Shown: positions 25,872 through 35,123, counted from the stretch's first letter. The stretch is 64,000 nt of DNA from JAIOSM01 sp964593725 (GCA_964593725.1 CAZQJS010000011.1:16211-80210), one strand, 5' to 3'. Numbers and translations: made by a program. The notes: a model not told the origin generated them from the sequence alone.

Positions 25872-27094
25872 TAATCACCCTTTAAAACACAATTTAGTAT
25901 TGTTTTTATATCTTTTTGTGTCACATATTCATGGGTCGGGAGTGTTACAAGAAGATCTGCAATGCTTTCTGCAACAGGAAATATTTTATTATCCATAATC
26001 ATGCAATGGGATATACAATTAATGGAATCCGGATAACCAGGCATTATTCCAAGCCCAAGTCTTTTGCTTTTCTGCAAAGCCATAAACCTTTCCCGGCTGT
26101 TTTTAAAAATAACAGGGAAACGGATCAGACCTCTTCCCTCGTTATTTTCAGTGCCATTGAGAGGTACATGGTGATTTGTAGAGGTTTTGAACCTTTTCAT
26201 ATACTGTCTAAATATTTCATCTCTTTTTTTTTTAAATTTTTCTAATCTGTTTTGCCATCCAAATGCGAGCCCTGATTGATAGGATGACATGGAATTTATT
26301 TTAAAGTCAGTTGCAAAAACAGTTTTTCCAAGCCCGAAAAATGGTACCAGCTTTGGCAGCCAGAACATATACGGGTTCGTGAATATTAATAGAACAAAAG
26401 AATATATAATAAGCTTAAAGGTGTTATAAATGCTGTACTTTGATATCTTTTCCATCTGCCGGGTTAATATATCTGCGATATCTTTTCTACTGGTTATGAC
26501 AATCCCTCCTTCCACTGCTGAATAGGCTTTCCCCCTTCCAAGGCTGAAAAACCCTATATCGCCGCAGGTTCCTGCCATTTTTCCATTGATGAATCTTACC
26601 CCCATTGCCTGGGCAGCATCCTCAATAATAAATATATTCCTTTTATCAATATAAGTTCTAAGTTTTAAAATATCTGCCTGGAAGCCAAAAAGATGGGTTG
26701 GAATAACTGCAAGGATTTTTGACGATTGTTTCCTGTCAGTAATAATTGATTTTAACTCACAAGAATCAAAATCAAGTGAATCATGCTCCATATCGCACAA
26801 CCTTACTTTCAAACCTGCACGTATTATTGCAGAAGGCACTGAATAGCATGTGAATGCAGGGATCAATACCTCGGTCTTATGGGGTGACAGCTCATGAAGA
26901 GTTTCTAATATCAATGTCAATGCTGCCTTGCCTGAAGATGTAAGGTAACAATACTTTGTATTAAAATAAGAGTTAAGCTGGGACTGAAAAACTTTCAATC
27001 CCTTGTCACCTTGTATAATACCTTTGAACCCGTTTATAATATTCAGGAAGGTTAACGGCGCAGCAGATGGTGGAAGAGTTCGTCCAATACGCAT
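25871..27094 (-). CDS. DegT/DnrJ/EryC1/StrS-family aminotransferase
   Basis: A PLP-dependent aminotransferase of 407 residues when started at the ATG at 27092-27094. This start removes a 70-base overlap with the FemAB-like gene upstream; the longer start at 27169 would give 432 residues. The family signs are Gly-Lys-Ala-Ala-Leu near 74, the phosphate-binding Ile-Glu-Asp-Ala-Ala-Gln-Ala, and Leu-Gly-Arg-Gly-Lys-Ala-Tyr-Ser-Ala-Val-Glu-Gly-Gly with the Schiff-base lysine. It would put an amino group on a nucleotide-linked keto sugar, supplying a substrate for the acetyltransferases of the locus. Genes of this type are common beside exosortases. No clear ribosome binding site marks either start. 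Confidence 0.8.
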   Translation of the reverse strand: MRIGRTLPPSAAPLTFLNIINGFKGIIQGDKGLKVFQSQLNSYFNTKYCYLTSSGKAALTLILETLHELSPHKTEVLIPAFTCYSVPSAIIRAGLKVRLCDMEHDSLDFDSCELKSIITDRKQSSKILAVIPTHLFGFQADILKLRTYIDKRNIFIIEDAAQAMGVRFINGKMAGTCGDIGFFSLGRGKAYSAVEGGIVITSRKDIADILTRQMEKISKYSIYNTFKLIIYSFVLLIFTNPYMFWLPKLVPFFGLGKTVFATDFKINSMSSYQSGLAFGWQNRLEKFKKKRDEIFRQYMKRFKTSTNHHVPLNGTENNEGRGLIRFPVIFKNSRERFMALQKSKRLGLGIMPGYPDSINCISHCMIMDNKIFPVAESIADLLVTLPTHEYVTQKDIKTILNCVLKGD

Positions 27095-27099
27095 ATCAA

Positions 27100-28176
27100 T
27101 TATAAAGCTATATGTTTTCTGATCATTGGGCCAAAAACTGCAGTAAGAAACAGAGGCAGTTTCTGCCATATTTTGACTGCAGTAAAAAATTTTGACCTGT
27201 CAGTTGTGATGGAATGTGCTTGTTTATATTTTCCAAGGGATAAAAAATACCAGTTCAAAGGAACAGGAACCGCCCCCCATTGTTTTTTAAATCTGAATGT
27301 TCCCTCACCAGGAGTTGAACGGCCAAAATCAAAATACTCAAAGCCATTGTCACATGAATATTCCAGCATTGTCCAATATAAAAGCATATTTGCACTTAAA
27401 TGATTGAATCTCCTCAAAGCTGAAGACCATGGGTTCATCATTATATTTTTATATGCACAAATCACGCTTGCAGCAACTGCTGTATTTCCTTTTTTAACAA
27501 TAACTATCCTTGACATGGGTTCAAAGGTTTTCAGTACATTGTTTATCAATTCTTTTGAATGAACAGGCGATCCAAGGTCCCTCATATTTACAAGAAAAAC
27601 ATCATAAAACTGATCTGTCAGTTCTATTCCTCCGATAATAGCGTGCAGGCCATGTTTAACAGGTTTTTTTATCTGACTTCTAAGTTTAGATTTAAAGGAT
27701 TTCATAAGCGTTTTCGAAGAATCAGGAAGTGTGATAACCATTCTTACTTTATCACAATGTTTTTTCCAGGCAAAACAATTAATCAGGTTTAAACAGTCAT
27801 TGTTTAATGTTTTATTTAAATGCCGCAGCTCAATTAAATCCGCCTTTAAAACTCTGCCTATCTTTACAGCCTCTTTTATAAGCTTTATTTCAATTTCCGA
27901 ATCATCTGCAAAAACACCTCCCATATCAAAATATGGGATTGAGACAAGGCTGTTTCCAAATATAAAATGATTTAAGTGAACCAGAGGAAGAATACCAACA
28001 ATTTTATTACAACTTTCTTTGTATGCTGTAAGATAATATGTTTTATGCCTGTAGGTTTTTTCTATAACCTTTTTCCAGCCGGACAAGAGATATAGATTCC
28101 CTCTCTTCCCTGAAAGTAGATAATTATCCCATTTATCTTCATCGCATTTTTTCAAAATTTTAATTTTTACTTCCAT
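27100..28176 (-). CDS. FemAB-like protein, exosortase-locus type
   Basis: A 358-residue double-GNAT protein of the FemAB-related group associated with PEP-CTERM systems. Conserved features are the early Trp-Asp-Asn-Tyr-Leu, Phe-Asp-Met-Gly-Gly-Val-type strand around 95, Lys-Leu-Arg-Ser-Gln-Ile-Lys-Lys-Pro near 165, and the closing Phe-Asp-Phe-Gly-Arg-Ser-Thr-Pro-Gly-Glu-Gly-Thr with Lys-Lys-Gln-Trp-Gly-Ala. FemAB enzymes transfer aminoacyl groups from tRNA to peptidoglycan; the locus version may add an amino acid or acyl group to the polysaccharide. The start overlaps the deacetylase gene by 17 bases. Confidence 0.82.
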   Translation of the reverse strand: MEVKIKILKKCDEDKWDNYLLSGKRGNLYLLSGWKKVIEKTYRHKTYYLTAYKESCNKIVGILPLVHLNHFIFGNSLVSIPYFDMGGVFADDSEIEIKLIKEAVKIGRVLKADLIELRHLNKTLNNDCLNLINCFAWKKHCDKVRMVITLPDSSKTLMKSFKSKLRSQIKKPVKHGLHAIIGGIELTDQFYDVFLVNMRDLGSPVHSKELINNVLKTFEPMSRIVIVKKGNTAVAASVICAYKNIMMNPWSSALRRFNHLSANMLLYWTMLEYSCDNGFEYFDFGRSTPGEGTFRFKKQWGAVPVPLNWYFLSLGKYKQAHSITTDRSKFFTAVKIWQKLPLFLTAVFGPMIRKHIAL

Positions 28177-29032
28177 GACCTTTAAAAACTCTTTTTAAAT
28201 TTATATATTCACTACATGTCACAAACTTTTGATTCTCGAAATAATCAATTAATGACCTTAATTTTTTTTCTGTTTTATTTAAATTTATATAGTGTCTTAA
28301 TTTGAATAGTTTTGATGCCTGCAGGACCTTTGGCTGCTCCGGATCAAACTCCCAGGGATGTGCATAGAACAAAAATGCTTTATCTTGTTTAAGCACTTTT
28401 TTCATTCCTGATTTAAAAACTGAAAACGGAAAAAGCCTGAAATAACCTCCCCCACCCAATGGAATTACTTTTTTGTTAATTTCCATGTTACTTATGGGGA
28501 TCTCAAAAAGACCATTATTCAGTTTATATGCAATATCATATTTTTTAGCAGATGATAGATCAATAGTACCATATCTGCCATGGCTGGAAAAAGAATTATA
28601 ACTTGAATCATAGCAATACCCGGCTTTGCTGATCATCCACATTATACGGTCATTGACAGCAAAACTTGGTGCTCTGTAGCCTTTAACCTTAACTCCGGTA
28701 ATATATTCCAAAAGATTTTTACTCAATCTAAGATCATCAGTTAATTCTTCCCTGCTTATGCCTGTACTTAGATGATGATTAAATCCATGGGAAGCTATTT
28801 CATGTCCTCTTTCATGAATTTTCAAAACAAGATCTGGAATCTTTTGAGCTATCCAGCCCAGAACAAAAAAAGTTGCCCTTGGTTTAAAACTATAAGAATC
28901 AAGCAGGTTCAATATTTTTTTTAAGTTTTGCTCAACTCTGAGCTCAAGAGAGTCCCATTCTGAAAAATCAATGTATGGTTTAAAGTTTTCAACCTGGAAC
29001 CAATCTTCCACATCAAATGTCAAAATAATCAT
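28160..29032 (-). CDS. XrtA-type polysaccharide deacetylase (DUF3473)
   Basis: A 290-residue NodB-family deacetylase started at the ATG at 29030-29032, one base after the stop of the beta-barrel gene; the 29062 start would overlap it. Residues 1-12 are Met-Ile-Ile-Leu-Thr-Phe-Asp-Val-Glu-Asp-Trp-Phe, diagnostic for the exosortase-associated group. The metal-binding His-Glu-Ile-Ala-Ser-His-Gly and Gly-Tyr-Arg-Ala-Pro-Ser-Phe follow, then Phe-Tyr-Ala-His-Pro-Trp-Glu-Phe-Asp near 215 in the C-terminal DUF3473 part. It likely deacetylates an amino sugar of the polymer. Confidence 0.87.
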   Translation of the reverse strand: MIILTFDVEDWFQVENFKPYIDFSEWDSLELRVEQNLKKILNLLDSYSFKPRATFFVLGWIAQKIPDLVLKIHERGHEIASHGFNHHLSTGISREELTDDLRLSKNLLEYITGVKVKGYRAPSFAVNDRIMWMISKAGYCYDSSYNSFSSHGRYGTIDLSSAKKYDIAYKLNNGLFEIPISNMEINKKVIPLGGGGYFRLFPFSVFKSGMKKVLKQDKAFLFYAHPWEFDPEQPKVLQASKLFKLRHYINLNKTEKKLRSLIDYFENQKFVTCSEYINLKRVFKGHGSKN

Positions 29033-29033
29033 A

Positions 29034-30347
29034 TTATCGCTCAAAAATGCGGGTTTCCACACTTTCCCTTATGCTTTCACGCTGTTGTAATCTTCCGGGA
29101 TGTAATGGAGTCAGGGTAACGGTTAAAGCAGCCTGATTTTCAGCAAAATCATCCCTTGTGTCTGCATTGGTTCTAAAATCTGTATATGACCATGACAATA
29201 CAAACGAAAGCCAGTCCAGTGGAGTAAATGTGAAACCGGTGCGTACATTAAAGGTGTAATCTGTTCTGTCAAACCTCTGTTCAATAAAATCATCCTTTGA
29301 ACAGAAGCTTGATATGTCGAGGCCTGCCTCTCTTGTCAATGCATAATGAAAGTTGACACCTCCCCGGTAATAAACTCTGTAACCCAGGCTTGCTGAATCT
29401 TCACCTGTCTCTCCACGACCACTGGCTGCACTTATGGCAAATGAGGTTCTCCTGTTCAGATTAAATATTTTAAAAATATTCAAATCAAGGAAAAAATCCC
29501 TGGTATCCTGCTGATTTGCATAATTGTTAAACATCATACCTGCTCCCATTGATATGTTAGACGATTCAGAAAGTGTCCATTCAAACCCCAGGGAAGGAGC
29601 GTATATTGTATGTTTTTCAAAATCATCCCTTGATTTTGCAAAGTCATTATCAGAATAAATTAAAAAATGACGTGAAATTTGTTTTACAAATCTTATGTCA
29701 CCTGAAAATGTCTCTTCTCTGTTATTTGAAAGATCAAACCTGTTTAATTCGTAAAAGCATGATAATACCAGACCATAATCTCTATTGAACCAATAGGAAA
29801 GTGTACCTGAAGGATGAAAACTTTCATATTCATCCAGATTAGGATCATTATATTTATTAAATGAGTAGGAAAAATCAAGGGAAATAAAATCACGTTCACC
29901 AAATTGATGATTTAATTGTGTATAAAAAACGTTAAGGTCGTGATCTTCCCAGGTTCCTGTTCTCTGACTTATATCTCTGGTTCTGGTAAATGTTTCCACA
30001 AAGTTTATATCTGTATGCCGTGCAAGATTGAAAAGCCCTGTAAGATTAAGATTCTGATTTAAAAAATCATTTTCATGATGCTCATCATAATTCATATATG
30101 AAACATTATAACTGAAATTTATCTGCTTTCTTGTTTCAATAAATTCAAAGTCAAAGCCTGCCATGTATTCAGTGCTGAATTCTCCCTCTCTGTTTTTTTC
30201 AGTTTGATTATAATTGTCGGTATATACTTCTGAGACCGACACTGTGGGGACAAATTGAGTTACAAAACCTGAAGCAGGGTCAGAAAAAGCTGAAATAAAA
30301 ACTGCAATCATTGCACTGACAGATTTAATGATCTTTTTTTTATTCAC
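29034..30347 (-). CDS. Outer-membrane beta-barrel protein of the exosortase-associated type
   Basis: A 437-residue exported protein. A signal peptide of about 27 residues (Lys-Lys-Lys start, Ile/Val/Ala core, then Ser-Gly-Phe-Val) is followed by alternating amphipathic strands rich in Tyr, Asp and Phe, such as Asn-Phe-Ser-Tyr-Asn-Val-Ser-Tyr, typical of a large barrel. It corresponds in size and place to the PEP-CTERM system beta-barrel protein that neighbours the export lipoprotein/porin in these loci and may form or assist the outer-membrane exit pore. Pore function is inferred from location. Confidence 0.8.
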   Translation of the reverse strand: MNKKKIIKSVSAMIAVFISAFSDPASGFVTQFVPTVSVSEVYTDNYNQTEKNREGEFSTEYMAGFDFEFIETRKQINFSYNVSYMNYDEHHENDFLNQNLNLTGLFNLARHTDINFVETFTRTRDISQRTGTWEDHDLNVFYTQLNHQFGERDFISLDFSYSFNKYNDPNLDEYESFHPSGTLSYWFNRDYGLVLSCFYELNRFDLSNNREETFSGDIRFVKQISRHFLIYSDNDFAKSRDDFEKHTIYAPSLGFEWTLSESSNISMGAGMMFNNYANQQDTRDFFLDLNIFKIFNLNRRTSFAISAASGRGETGEDSASLGYRVYYRGGVNFHYALTREAGLDISSFCSKDDFIEQRFDRTDYTFNVRTGFTFTPLDWLSFVLSWSYTDFRTNADTRDDFAENQAALTVTLTPLHPGRLQQRESIRESVETRIFER

Positions 30348-30358
30348 GGTTTATCTCT

Positions 30359-30946
30359 CTATGGTACAATAATGGTATCATCGGGTTGGATAAGGATATT
30401 TTTACTGAAATCGCCTTTCACAATATCACGATAATCTATTTTAATTGTTATCTCAATTTTATCTGTTTTCCTGAACACCAGGATCTCTTTCTTAGATGCC
30501 CATTGAGTAAAACCACCTGCCAGTGCGAACGCCTGGAGCACTGTTAAATTTTTTATAATGGGATATTCTCCGGTTTCTTCAACTTCACCAAGAATATAGA
30601 ACTTTTTACTGCCGGAATTGAGTACAGTTACAGTAACAGTTGGAGACTCAACAAATTTATTAAGTTTTTTTTCAATCTGTTTTTTAAGCTCCATGGAAGT
30701 ATTTCCACCTGCTTTTACGTCACCCAGCAGGGGAAGGGTTATCATATCATCTATTCTCACTCTAACAGACTCAAGATTCAGATCAGGTTCTTTCCATACA
30801 TTTATATTAAGGTCATCTCCTGCTCCAATTATATATGGCTGATTATTTTTAACATTTCCTGCAAAAACATGATCAGGGAGCACCATAAAAAACAAGAAAA
30901 CAAAAATTAATATCCTGAAATTTTTACTAAATTTTACTGTGAACAT
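30359..30946 (-). CDS. Polysaccharide export protein (Wza/EpsA-like, exosortase type)
   Basis: A 195-residue exported protein with a signal peptide cut near Val-Phe-Ala-Gly at about 29. The Poly_export domain starts Tyr-Ile-Ile-Gly-Ala-Gly-Asp-Asp-Leu-Asn-Ile, followed by Pro-Leu-Leu-Gly-Asp-Val-Lys-Ala-Gly-Gly. One SLBB-like unit has Ile-Leu-Gly-Glu-Val-Glu-Glu-Thr-Gly-Glu-Tyr-Pro and Ala-Gly-Gly-Phe. It is short compared with Wza (about 380) but usual for the PEP-CTERM type, which has a single SLBB unit. No lipobox Cys is visible. It acts with the chain-length protein and barrel in moving polymer outward. Confidence 0.87.
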   Translation of the reverse strand: MFTVKFSKNFRILIFVFLFFMVLPDHVFAGNVKNNQPYIIGAGDDLNINVWKEPDLNLESVRVRIDDMITLPLLGDVKAGGNTSMELKKQIEKKLNKFVESPTVTVTVLNSGSKKFYILGEVEETGEYPIIKNLTVLQAFALAGGFTQWASKKEILVFRKTDKIEITIKIDYRDIVKGDFSKNILIQPDDTIIVP

Positions 30947-31015
30947 AGCTCCGCCCCTTCGATTACATCGATTTTTCTTTATAAGTTACTGGTTTTATAA
31001 GATATATGTTTTACT

Positions 31016-32410
31016 CTACCTTGACCCTCTACCAAAAAGCACAATTTTAATTGTGCGTAAAATTATAATTATGTCGAAAGTTAAGGTCATATTTTTTATA
31101 TAAAAAAGTTCATAGTTCAACTTTTCAACTGCACCTTTAATTGTGGCAGCATAATCATAAGAAACCTGTGCCCATCCAGTAATTCCAGGTTTGGCAAGGA
31201 ACCGGTGGGAATAAAACTGAATCTCCTGCTCAAGTGTATCAGTGAAATGTTTCCTTTCAGGTCTTGGCCCTACAAGGCTCATTGAGCCCATTAAGACATC
31301 CCATAATTGCGGCAGTTCATCAATACGGTATTTTCTTATGATTTTCCCAACCACGGTAATTCGTGGATCATCTTCGTCTGCCCACACAGGGCCTGTTAAT
31401 TTTTCTGCATTATTTACCATGGATCTGAACTTATGCATGACAAACTCTTTCTTATGCCTGCCCATCCGTTTCTGGGCAAACAAAACAGGGCCGCTGGAAC
31501 TTGCTTTTATGGCTATGGCTGTAATTAAAAGCACAGGTGAAACCAATATAAGAGCTATTGATGAACCAATAATATCCTCCATACGTTTTAAAAAAATCCT
31601 AATTCCTGATTTCTTAAATCCATCTGAGAAGACAAGCCATGATGGATTGATTTTATCTGAAAGTACTTTTCCTGCAAGGTGCTCATAAAAAGAACAGCCA
31701 TCAATTATCTCAATACCAACTGTTCTGCATTCTATGAGCTCTTTCATGGGAAATCCTCCACGTTTTTCCTTTATTACTGTTATAATTTTTTTAACTCCGC
31801 TTGAAACAGCAATCTTGCAGAGCATGCGAATATTATACATAAAAAAAACTTTCTTTGACCTGATTTTACTCTTAGTATCATCGTCAGTGTCAGGAAAAAT
31901 TGCCTTGATGCGATATCCACAGTCAATTGTATCTTCTATTTTATTTAATATGGCAATTGAAAGATCATTTGATCCTACAATGATTATTTTTTCATTAAAT
32001 AATCCCCTGTTTAAAATATTGAGATAGACCAATCTCCAGGTTGTAATAAAAAGAATCAAAAGGAGAATGCTTAATGCGAAAACGTGCTGGTTAATTGTTG
32101 CCAGGGGAAAAATAAAATATATCAAAGCAAGAATAAAGCAGGTAATCCCAAGACTCTGTAATAGTCTTACAACCATCTCCGGCAGGGTTTTTACAAGATC
32201 AAAATCATAGAGATCATTATAGTAAAGGCATGTCTGGCATATCATTGTCACAAGAAGGATTCTCATAACAAGTACCACATTAAAGGAGTATGGTGTAAAA
32301 AAAGTTAAAAGTGCTGAGCCTATTAAAAAGGACATAAAAATAACCTCACCTTCAAGGATTATAAAAACAACATTCCGAATGGGAAAATATTGTTTCAGAA
32401 GGCGTAACAT
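31016..32410 (-). CDS. Undecaprenyl-phosphate sugar-1-phosphate transferase (priming, EpsB_2-like)
   Basis: A 464-residue polyprenyl-phosphate hexose-1-phosphate transferase. Four or five transmembrane helices at about 15-125 and a CoA-binding-like Rossmann domain (Ile-Ile-Ile-Val-Gly-Ser-Asn) precede a further helix at about 285-305. The catalytic domain follows with Lys-Arg-Met-Gly-Arg, Phe-Arg-Ser-Met, Asp-Asp-Pro-Arg-Ile-Thr and Leu-Pro-Gln-Leu-Trp-Asp-Val-Leu, then Ser-Leu-Val-Gly-Pro-Arg-Pro-Glu. It starts repeat-unit synthesis by putting the first sugar phosphate on the lipid carrier. It ends one gene after the kinase-like ATPase with a 3-base gap. Confidence 0.9.
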   Translation of the reverse strand: MLRLLKQYFPIRNVVFIILEGEVIFMSFLIGSALLTFFTPYSFNVVLVMRILLVTMICQTCLYYNDLYDFDLVKTLPEMVVRLLQSLGITCFILALIYFIFPLATINQHVFALSILLLILFITTWRLVYLNILNRGLFNEKIIIVGSNDLSIAILNKIEDTIDCGYRIKAIFPDTDDDTKSKIRSKKVFFMYNIRMLCKIAVSSGVKKIITVIKEKRGGFPMKELIECRTVGIEIIDGCSFYEHLAGKVLSDKINPSWLVFSDGFKKSGIRIFLKRMEDIIGSSIALILVSPVLLITAIAIKASSSGPVLFAQKRMGRHKKEFVMHKFRSMVNNAEKLTGPVWADEDDPRITVVGKIIRKYRIDELPQLWDVLMGSMSLVGPRPERKHFTDTLEQEIQFYSHRFLAKPGITGWAQVSYDYAATIKGAVEKLNYELFYIKNMTLTFDIIIILRTIKIVLFGRGSR

Positions 32411-32413
32411 TTT

Positions 32414-33220
32414 TCAGTGAATTCCTTTTTTATTTTTAATACCATATCTGTTTTTACTCTTATAATGAAAACCAAATTTATTTTTTACTGAATTATAGAC
32501 AACGCCAAGTATTTTTTCCCGGCCGTAAATATCAATTATATCATGCAGATGATCTTTCCGTGTAAACCCATGTTTAACCACCAGAAGTATCCCTTTAACA
32601 TATTTTGCAAGCGCCTTTGTTTCAGATGTGATTAACGGCGGAGGAGCATCAAGTATAATATAACGGTCATTATATCTTGCTTCTGCCTCATTGATAAGGC
32701 TTCTCATCTGTTCAGAAGAGATCAGTTCTGAAGGATTCATGGGCTGCGGTCCACCTGTCAGGATACTGAGTTTTGGGAAAAATGTGTTTTGTATAAGGGA
32801 TGGAAGTGATTCTTTTCTGGTAAGATAGTCAGATAACCCTTTGTCATTAGCGATTCCAAACATTGTATGAACAGACGGGTTGTGCAGGTCACAGTCAATC
32901 AGCAGGACATGTTCGTCAATACTTGAAGCAATTGCCACTGCAAGGTTGGATGCAACAAATGATTTACCTTCGCCATGGTTTGTGCTTGTAATCATGATCG
33001 ATCGTGGCGCTTTTTCAGACTGAGAAAATAATAAGTTGTTCTTAAGTACCCTGAACTGCTCCGCCTCCATTGAGTGGGGTTTCTGCACTGCAATAAGATC
33101 CTGTTCCATTGCAGTTGTGCAAGGCACAGCAGTTGAAAGTGATCTGTTTTGAGTGCAGGAAGTGACCTTGCACCTCTTTTCATTATCTGCCTTTTCCAGT
33201 GCTCTAAAAATTTTCCCCAA
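32414..33220 (-). CDS. Capsular tyrosine-kinase-like ATPase (CpsD/CapB, exosortase type)
   Basis: A 268-residue cytoplasmic BY-kinase-type protein that pairs with the chain-length determinant to control polymer length. The Walker A motif is Asn-His-Gly-Glu-Gly-Lys-Ser at 81-87, and Walker A-prime is Leu-Leu-Ile-Asp-Cys-Asp-Leu at about 108. Ile-Leu-Asp-Ala-Pro-Pro-Pro is the Walker B region. The C-terminus is Lys-rich with only two tyrosines and lacks the usual tyrosine cluster used for autophosphorylation. It is 12 bases downstream of the chain-length gene. Confidence 0.87.
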   Translation of the reverse strand: MGKIFRALEKADNEKRCKVTSCTQNRSLSTAVPCTTAMEQDLIAVQKPHSMEAEQFRVLKNNLLFSQSEKAPRSIMITSTNHGEGKSFVASNLAVAIASSIDEHVLLIDCDLHNPSVHTMFGIANDKGLSDYLTRKESLPSLIQNTFFPKLSILTGGPQPMNPSELISSEQMRSLINEAEARYNDRYIILDAPPPLITSETKALAKYVKGILLVVKHGFTRKDHLHDIIDIYGREKILGVVYNSVKNKFGFHYKSKNRYGIKNKKGIH

Positions 33221-33232
33221 ACAATAACCTCT

Positions 33233-34858
33233 TTAACTAAAACATGATTTAATTAAATTTACTGACCTTTCAATTCCATGGAGTTCCATTATAAAAAAAA
33301 TTGCAATAATGCTTAATATGTAAGTGGAAGATATAAACAAAAGAAGAACGTTAAATATTTCAACTAATCTGTTTTCTGATTTTTTAATGGCTGGAATCTC
33401 CACAAGTACAGGAAGGTCGAATATAATCTCTATTTCCTCTTTTTTCCTGATCCTGTTATCTAAAACAAAAAACAGATAGATTAAGCCGGCAGGAAAAGCA
33501 CAGCCAATACCAAAAGATATGAAAAATATATTTCTTACAACTGGGAAAATTGGTTTTTCAGGTCTGACTGCATAATCCAGGACTCTGAATTGTTCTCCTT
33601 TCTGTTTTTTCTCCATATTTACAGACAATGCAGCTTCAAGTCGTCTGTCAAGAACAGATGTGTAAATGTTTTGAATACTTGCATAGTCCCTTAATAATTT
33701 TTGCAGTTCCTGCTCACGTTTAGGAGTCTGTTCAACAAGTTTTTCATAGGATTGCATCCGTGACTTAATTGCTCTAATATCTGCATTAATACCTGCAATT
33801 GAGTTCACAATCTGCCTGTGCTGCATCTCAAGATCGATTATCTCGGGATCAGTTCGATACAATTGTTCTTCTTCAGAAATTGATGTTCTGTTGCTGTTTT
33901 TATTTTTATTCTCAAGCTTTTTAATTGTGTTTTTTAATTTAATTACATCTGGATGTTCTTCAGTATACTTTAAAAGCATGCTTGCAAGTTCGCCCTTGAG
34001 CCTTGTCAACTCATTTCTGTTAGTTATATGCCCCTGCCTTGCTGTGGTGTTATCACTACCTGCTGAAGTATGGCTGATCGGCAGGTTCATTGATTGAATG
34101 ACCAACTCTTTTTGCCTGATAATCTGCTGCTTAAGTGCGACTTCAGTATTCTTTGCAACCCTTAACGCTGCCTGATTATCAGTCAATTGAGTCTGGAGCC
34201 TGTCCAATGTCCTTAAATTTGACTCAAGCTCGCTTGGAAGGCCGCCTACATGTTGGGAGCGATATTTTGCAAGTCGTTTCTCCTTTAGTTCCAATGTTTT
34301 TTTTATTTTCTCAAGCTCTTCGTCAAGGAATTTGCTTGTACCCACAGCCTGTATCTCTCTGATTTGTATATTGACATCCATGAAATAGCTTGCCAGAGTA
34401 TTGGTTATCTGCATGACTCTGTCAGGTTTGCTCCCTTTATACTGGATAGCAAAGGTCTCTGAATCCTGGCCTCTTCGCGATCTTGTAATATTTATATTTA
34501 TCCTGTTCCTTAAATTTTCAATTTTATCTTCCAGGTACATTCCTTCTCTGCTTTTATATAACCCAAATTGATTTATTATTTTTTCAAGGTTGGTCCTGCT
34601 CATAATCTGCTGGGATATCGTGCTTATTCTCTCCTCAATCCCTGCTGAGACAACAGATCTTACATAATCTGCCGGTACTTCCTGGGGTTGTATTAAAATC
34701 ATTGTGGAAGCCTGGTAGATCCTTTCTGCCGTTAATGCCCTGATAAGGCCCATGGTAAGGGAAACGGTGAGAGAACATATTATCAACCATCGATACCGGA
34801 AAATAATCTCAATTACCTGACCCGGGTCAACCCGGGTCTGCTGGGTGGAATAAGCCAT
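33233..34858 (-). CDS. Polysaccharide chain-length determinant (Wzz/GumC-like, exosortase type)
   Basis: A 541-residue polysaccharide co-polymerase. A transmembrane helix at about 30-48 follows the cytoplasmic Asp-Pro-Gly-Gln-Val-Ile-Glu-Ile-Ile-Phe-Arg-Tyr-Arg-Trp; a Wzz domain and long coiled-coil (about 185-400, with heptad Leu and many Lys/Glu/Gln) form the periplasmic part. The conserved Val-Leu-Asp-Tyr-Ala-Val-Arg-Pro-Glu-Lys-Pro-Ile-Phe-Pro motif precedes a second helix at about 445-465, and a third hydrophobic segment ends the protein. It is the first gene of the locus and lies behind the predicted promoter at 34888-34915. Confidence 0.88.
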   Translation of the reverse strand: MAYSTQQTRVDPGQVIEIIFRYRWLIICSLTVSLTMGLIRALTAERIYQASTMILIQPQEVPADYVRSVVSAGIEERISTISQQIMSRTNLEKIINQFGLYKSREGMYLEDKIENLRNRININITRSRRGQDSETFAIQYKGSKPDRVMQITNTLASYFMDVNIQIREIQAVGTSKFLDEELEKIKKTLELKEKRLAKYRSQHVGGLPSELESNLRTLDRLQTQLTDNQAALRVAKNTEVALKQQIIRQKELVIQSMNLPISHTSAGSDNTTARQGHITNRNELTRLKGELASMLLKYTEEHPDVIKLKNTIKKLENKNKNSNRTSISEEEQLYRTDPEIIDLEMQHRQIVNSIAGINADIRAIKSRMQSYEKLVEQTPKREQELQKLLRDYASIQNIYTSVLDRRLEAALSVNMEKKQKGEQFRVLDYAVRPEKPIFPVVRNIFFISFGIGCAFPAGLIYLFFVLDNRIRKKEEIEIIFDLPVLVEIPAIKKSENRLVEIFNVLLLFISSTYILSIIAIFFIMELHGIERSVNLIKSCFS

Positions 34859-34861
34859 AAT

Positions 34862-34877
34862 TTTAAGATTTCTTAAA
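34862..34877. promoter_or_regulatory. Palindrome TTTAAGA-TT-TCTTAAA in the leader of the polysaccharide locus
   Basis: A perfect 7-base inverted repeat with a 2-base centre lies between the predicted transcription start and the first ATG of the locus. Its TTAAGA/TCTTAA halves recur in the second palindrome at 34934-34955. It may be an operator; AT-rich chance occurrence is possible. Confidence 0.4.
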
Positions 34878-34887
34878 TGTTTTATTA

Positions 34888-34915
34888 ATTATAATGTTAA
34901 CGCTTATCATTACAA
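34888..34915 (-). promoter_or_regulatory. Candidate sigma-70 promoter of the polysaccharide locus
   Basis: On the minus strand, TTGTAA (34915-34910) and a perfect TATAAT (34893-34888) are separated by 16 bases, about 30 bases upstream of the first start codon. A TTGACA at 34929-34924 is a rival -35 box, but its spacing to a good -10 is poor. Confidence 0.45.
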
Positions 34916-34933
34916 TTACGACTTGTCAAGAAA

Positions 34934-34955
34934 CATCTTAACTAATTTTAAGATG
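34934..34955. promoter_or_regulatory. Perfect 8-bp inverted repeat CATCTTAA-N6-TTAAGATG upstream of the locus promoter
   Basis: A perfect inverted repeat with a 6-base spacer starts about 20 bases upstream of the candidate -35 box, a usual place for an activator dimer. It shares TCTTAA/TTAAGA half-sites with the palindrome at 34862-34877. No U-tract follows, so a terminator is unlikely. Confidence 0.45.
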
Positions 34956-35123
34956 GAGAGATTCGCTGAGATTTAACAATAAGTTAATAGTGTGATTTTT
35001 CGCGATTATAGCAGCTTTAAAATATATTTAAACGTGTAAAGAACAGATGAAAAAAAGGCTGAAATTCAAAAACAGACTCTTATAAATAAATTATTTTAAC
35101 AATTAATAAATTTAAACAAAGGA

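Noticed and set aside
34924..34929. Perfect TTGACA upstream of the polysaccharide locus
   Set aside because: With a 17-base spacer its -10 would be TAAGCG, a poor match; the TTGTAA/TATAAT pair slightly downstream is better.
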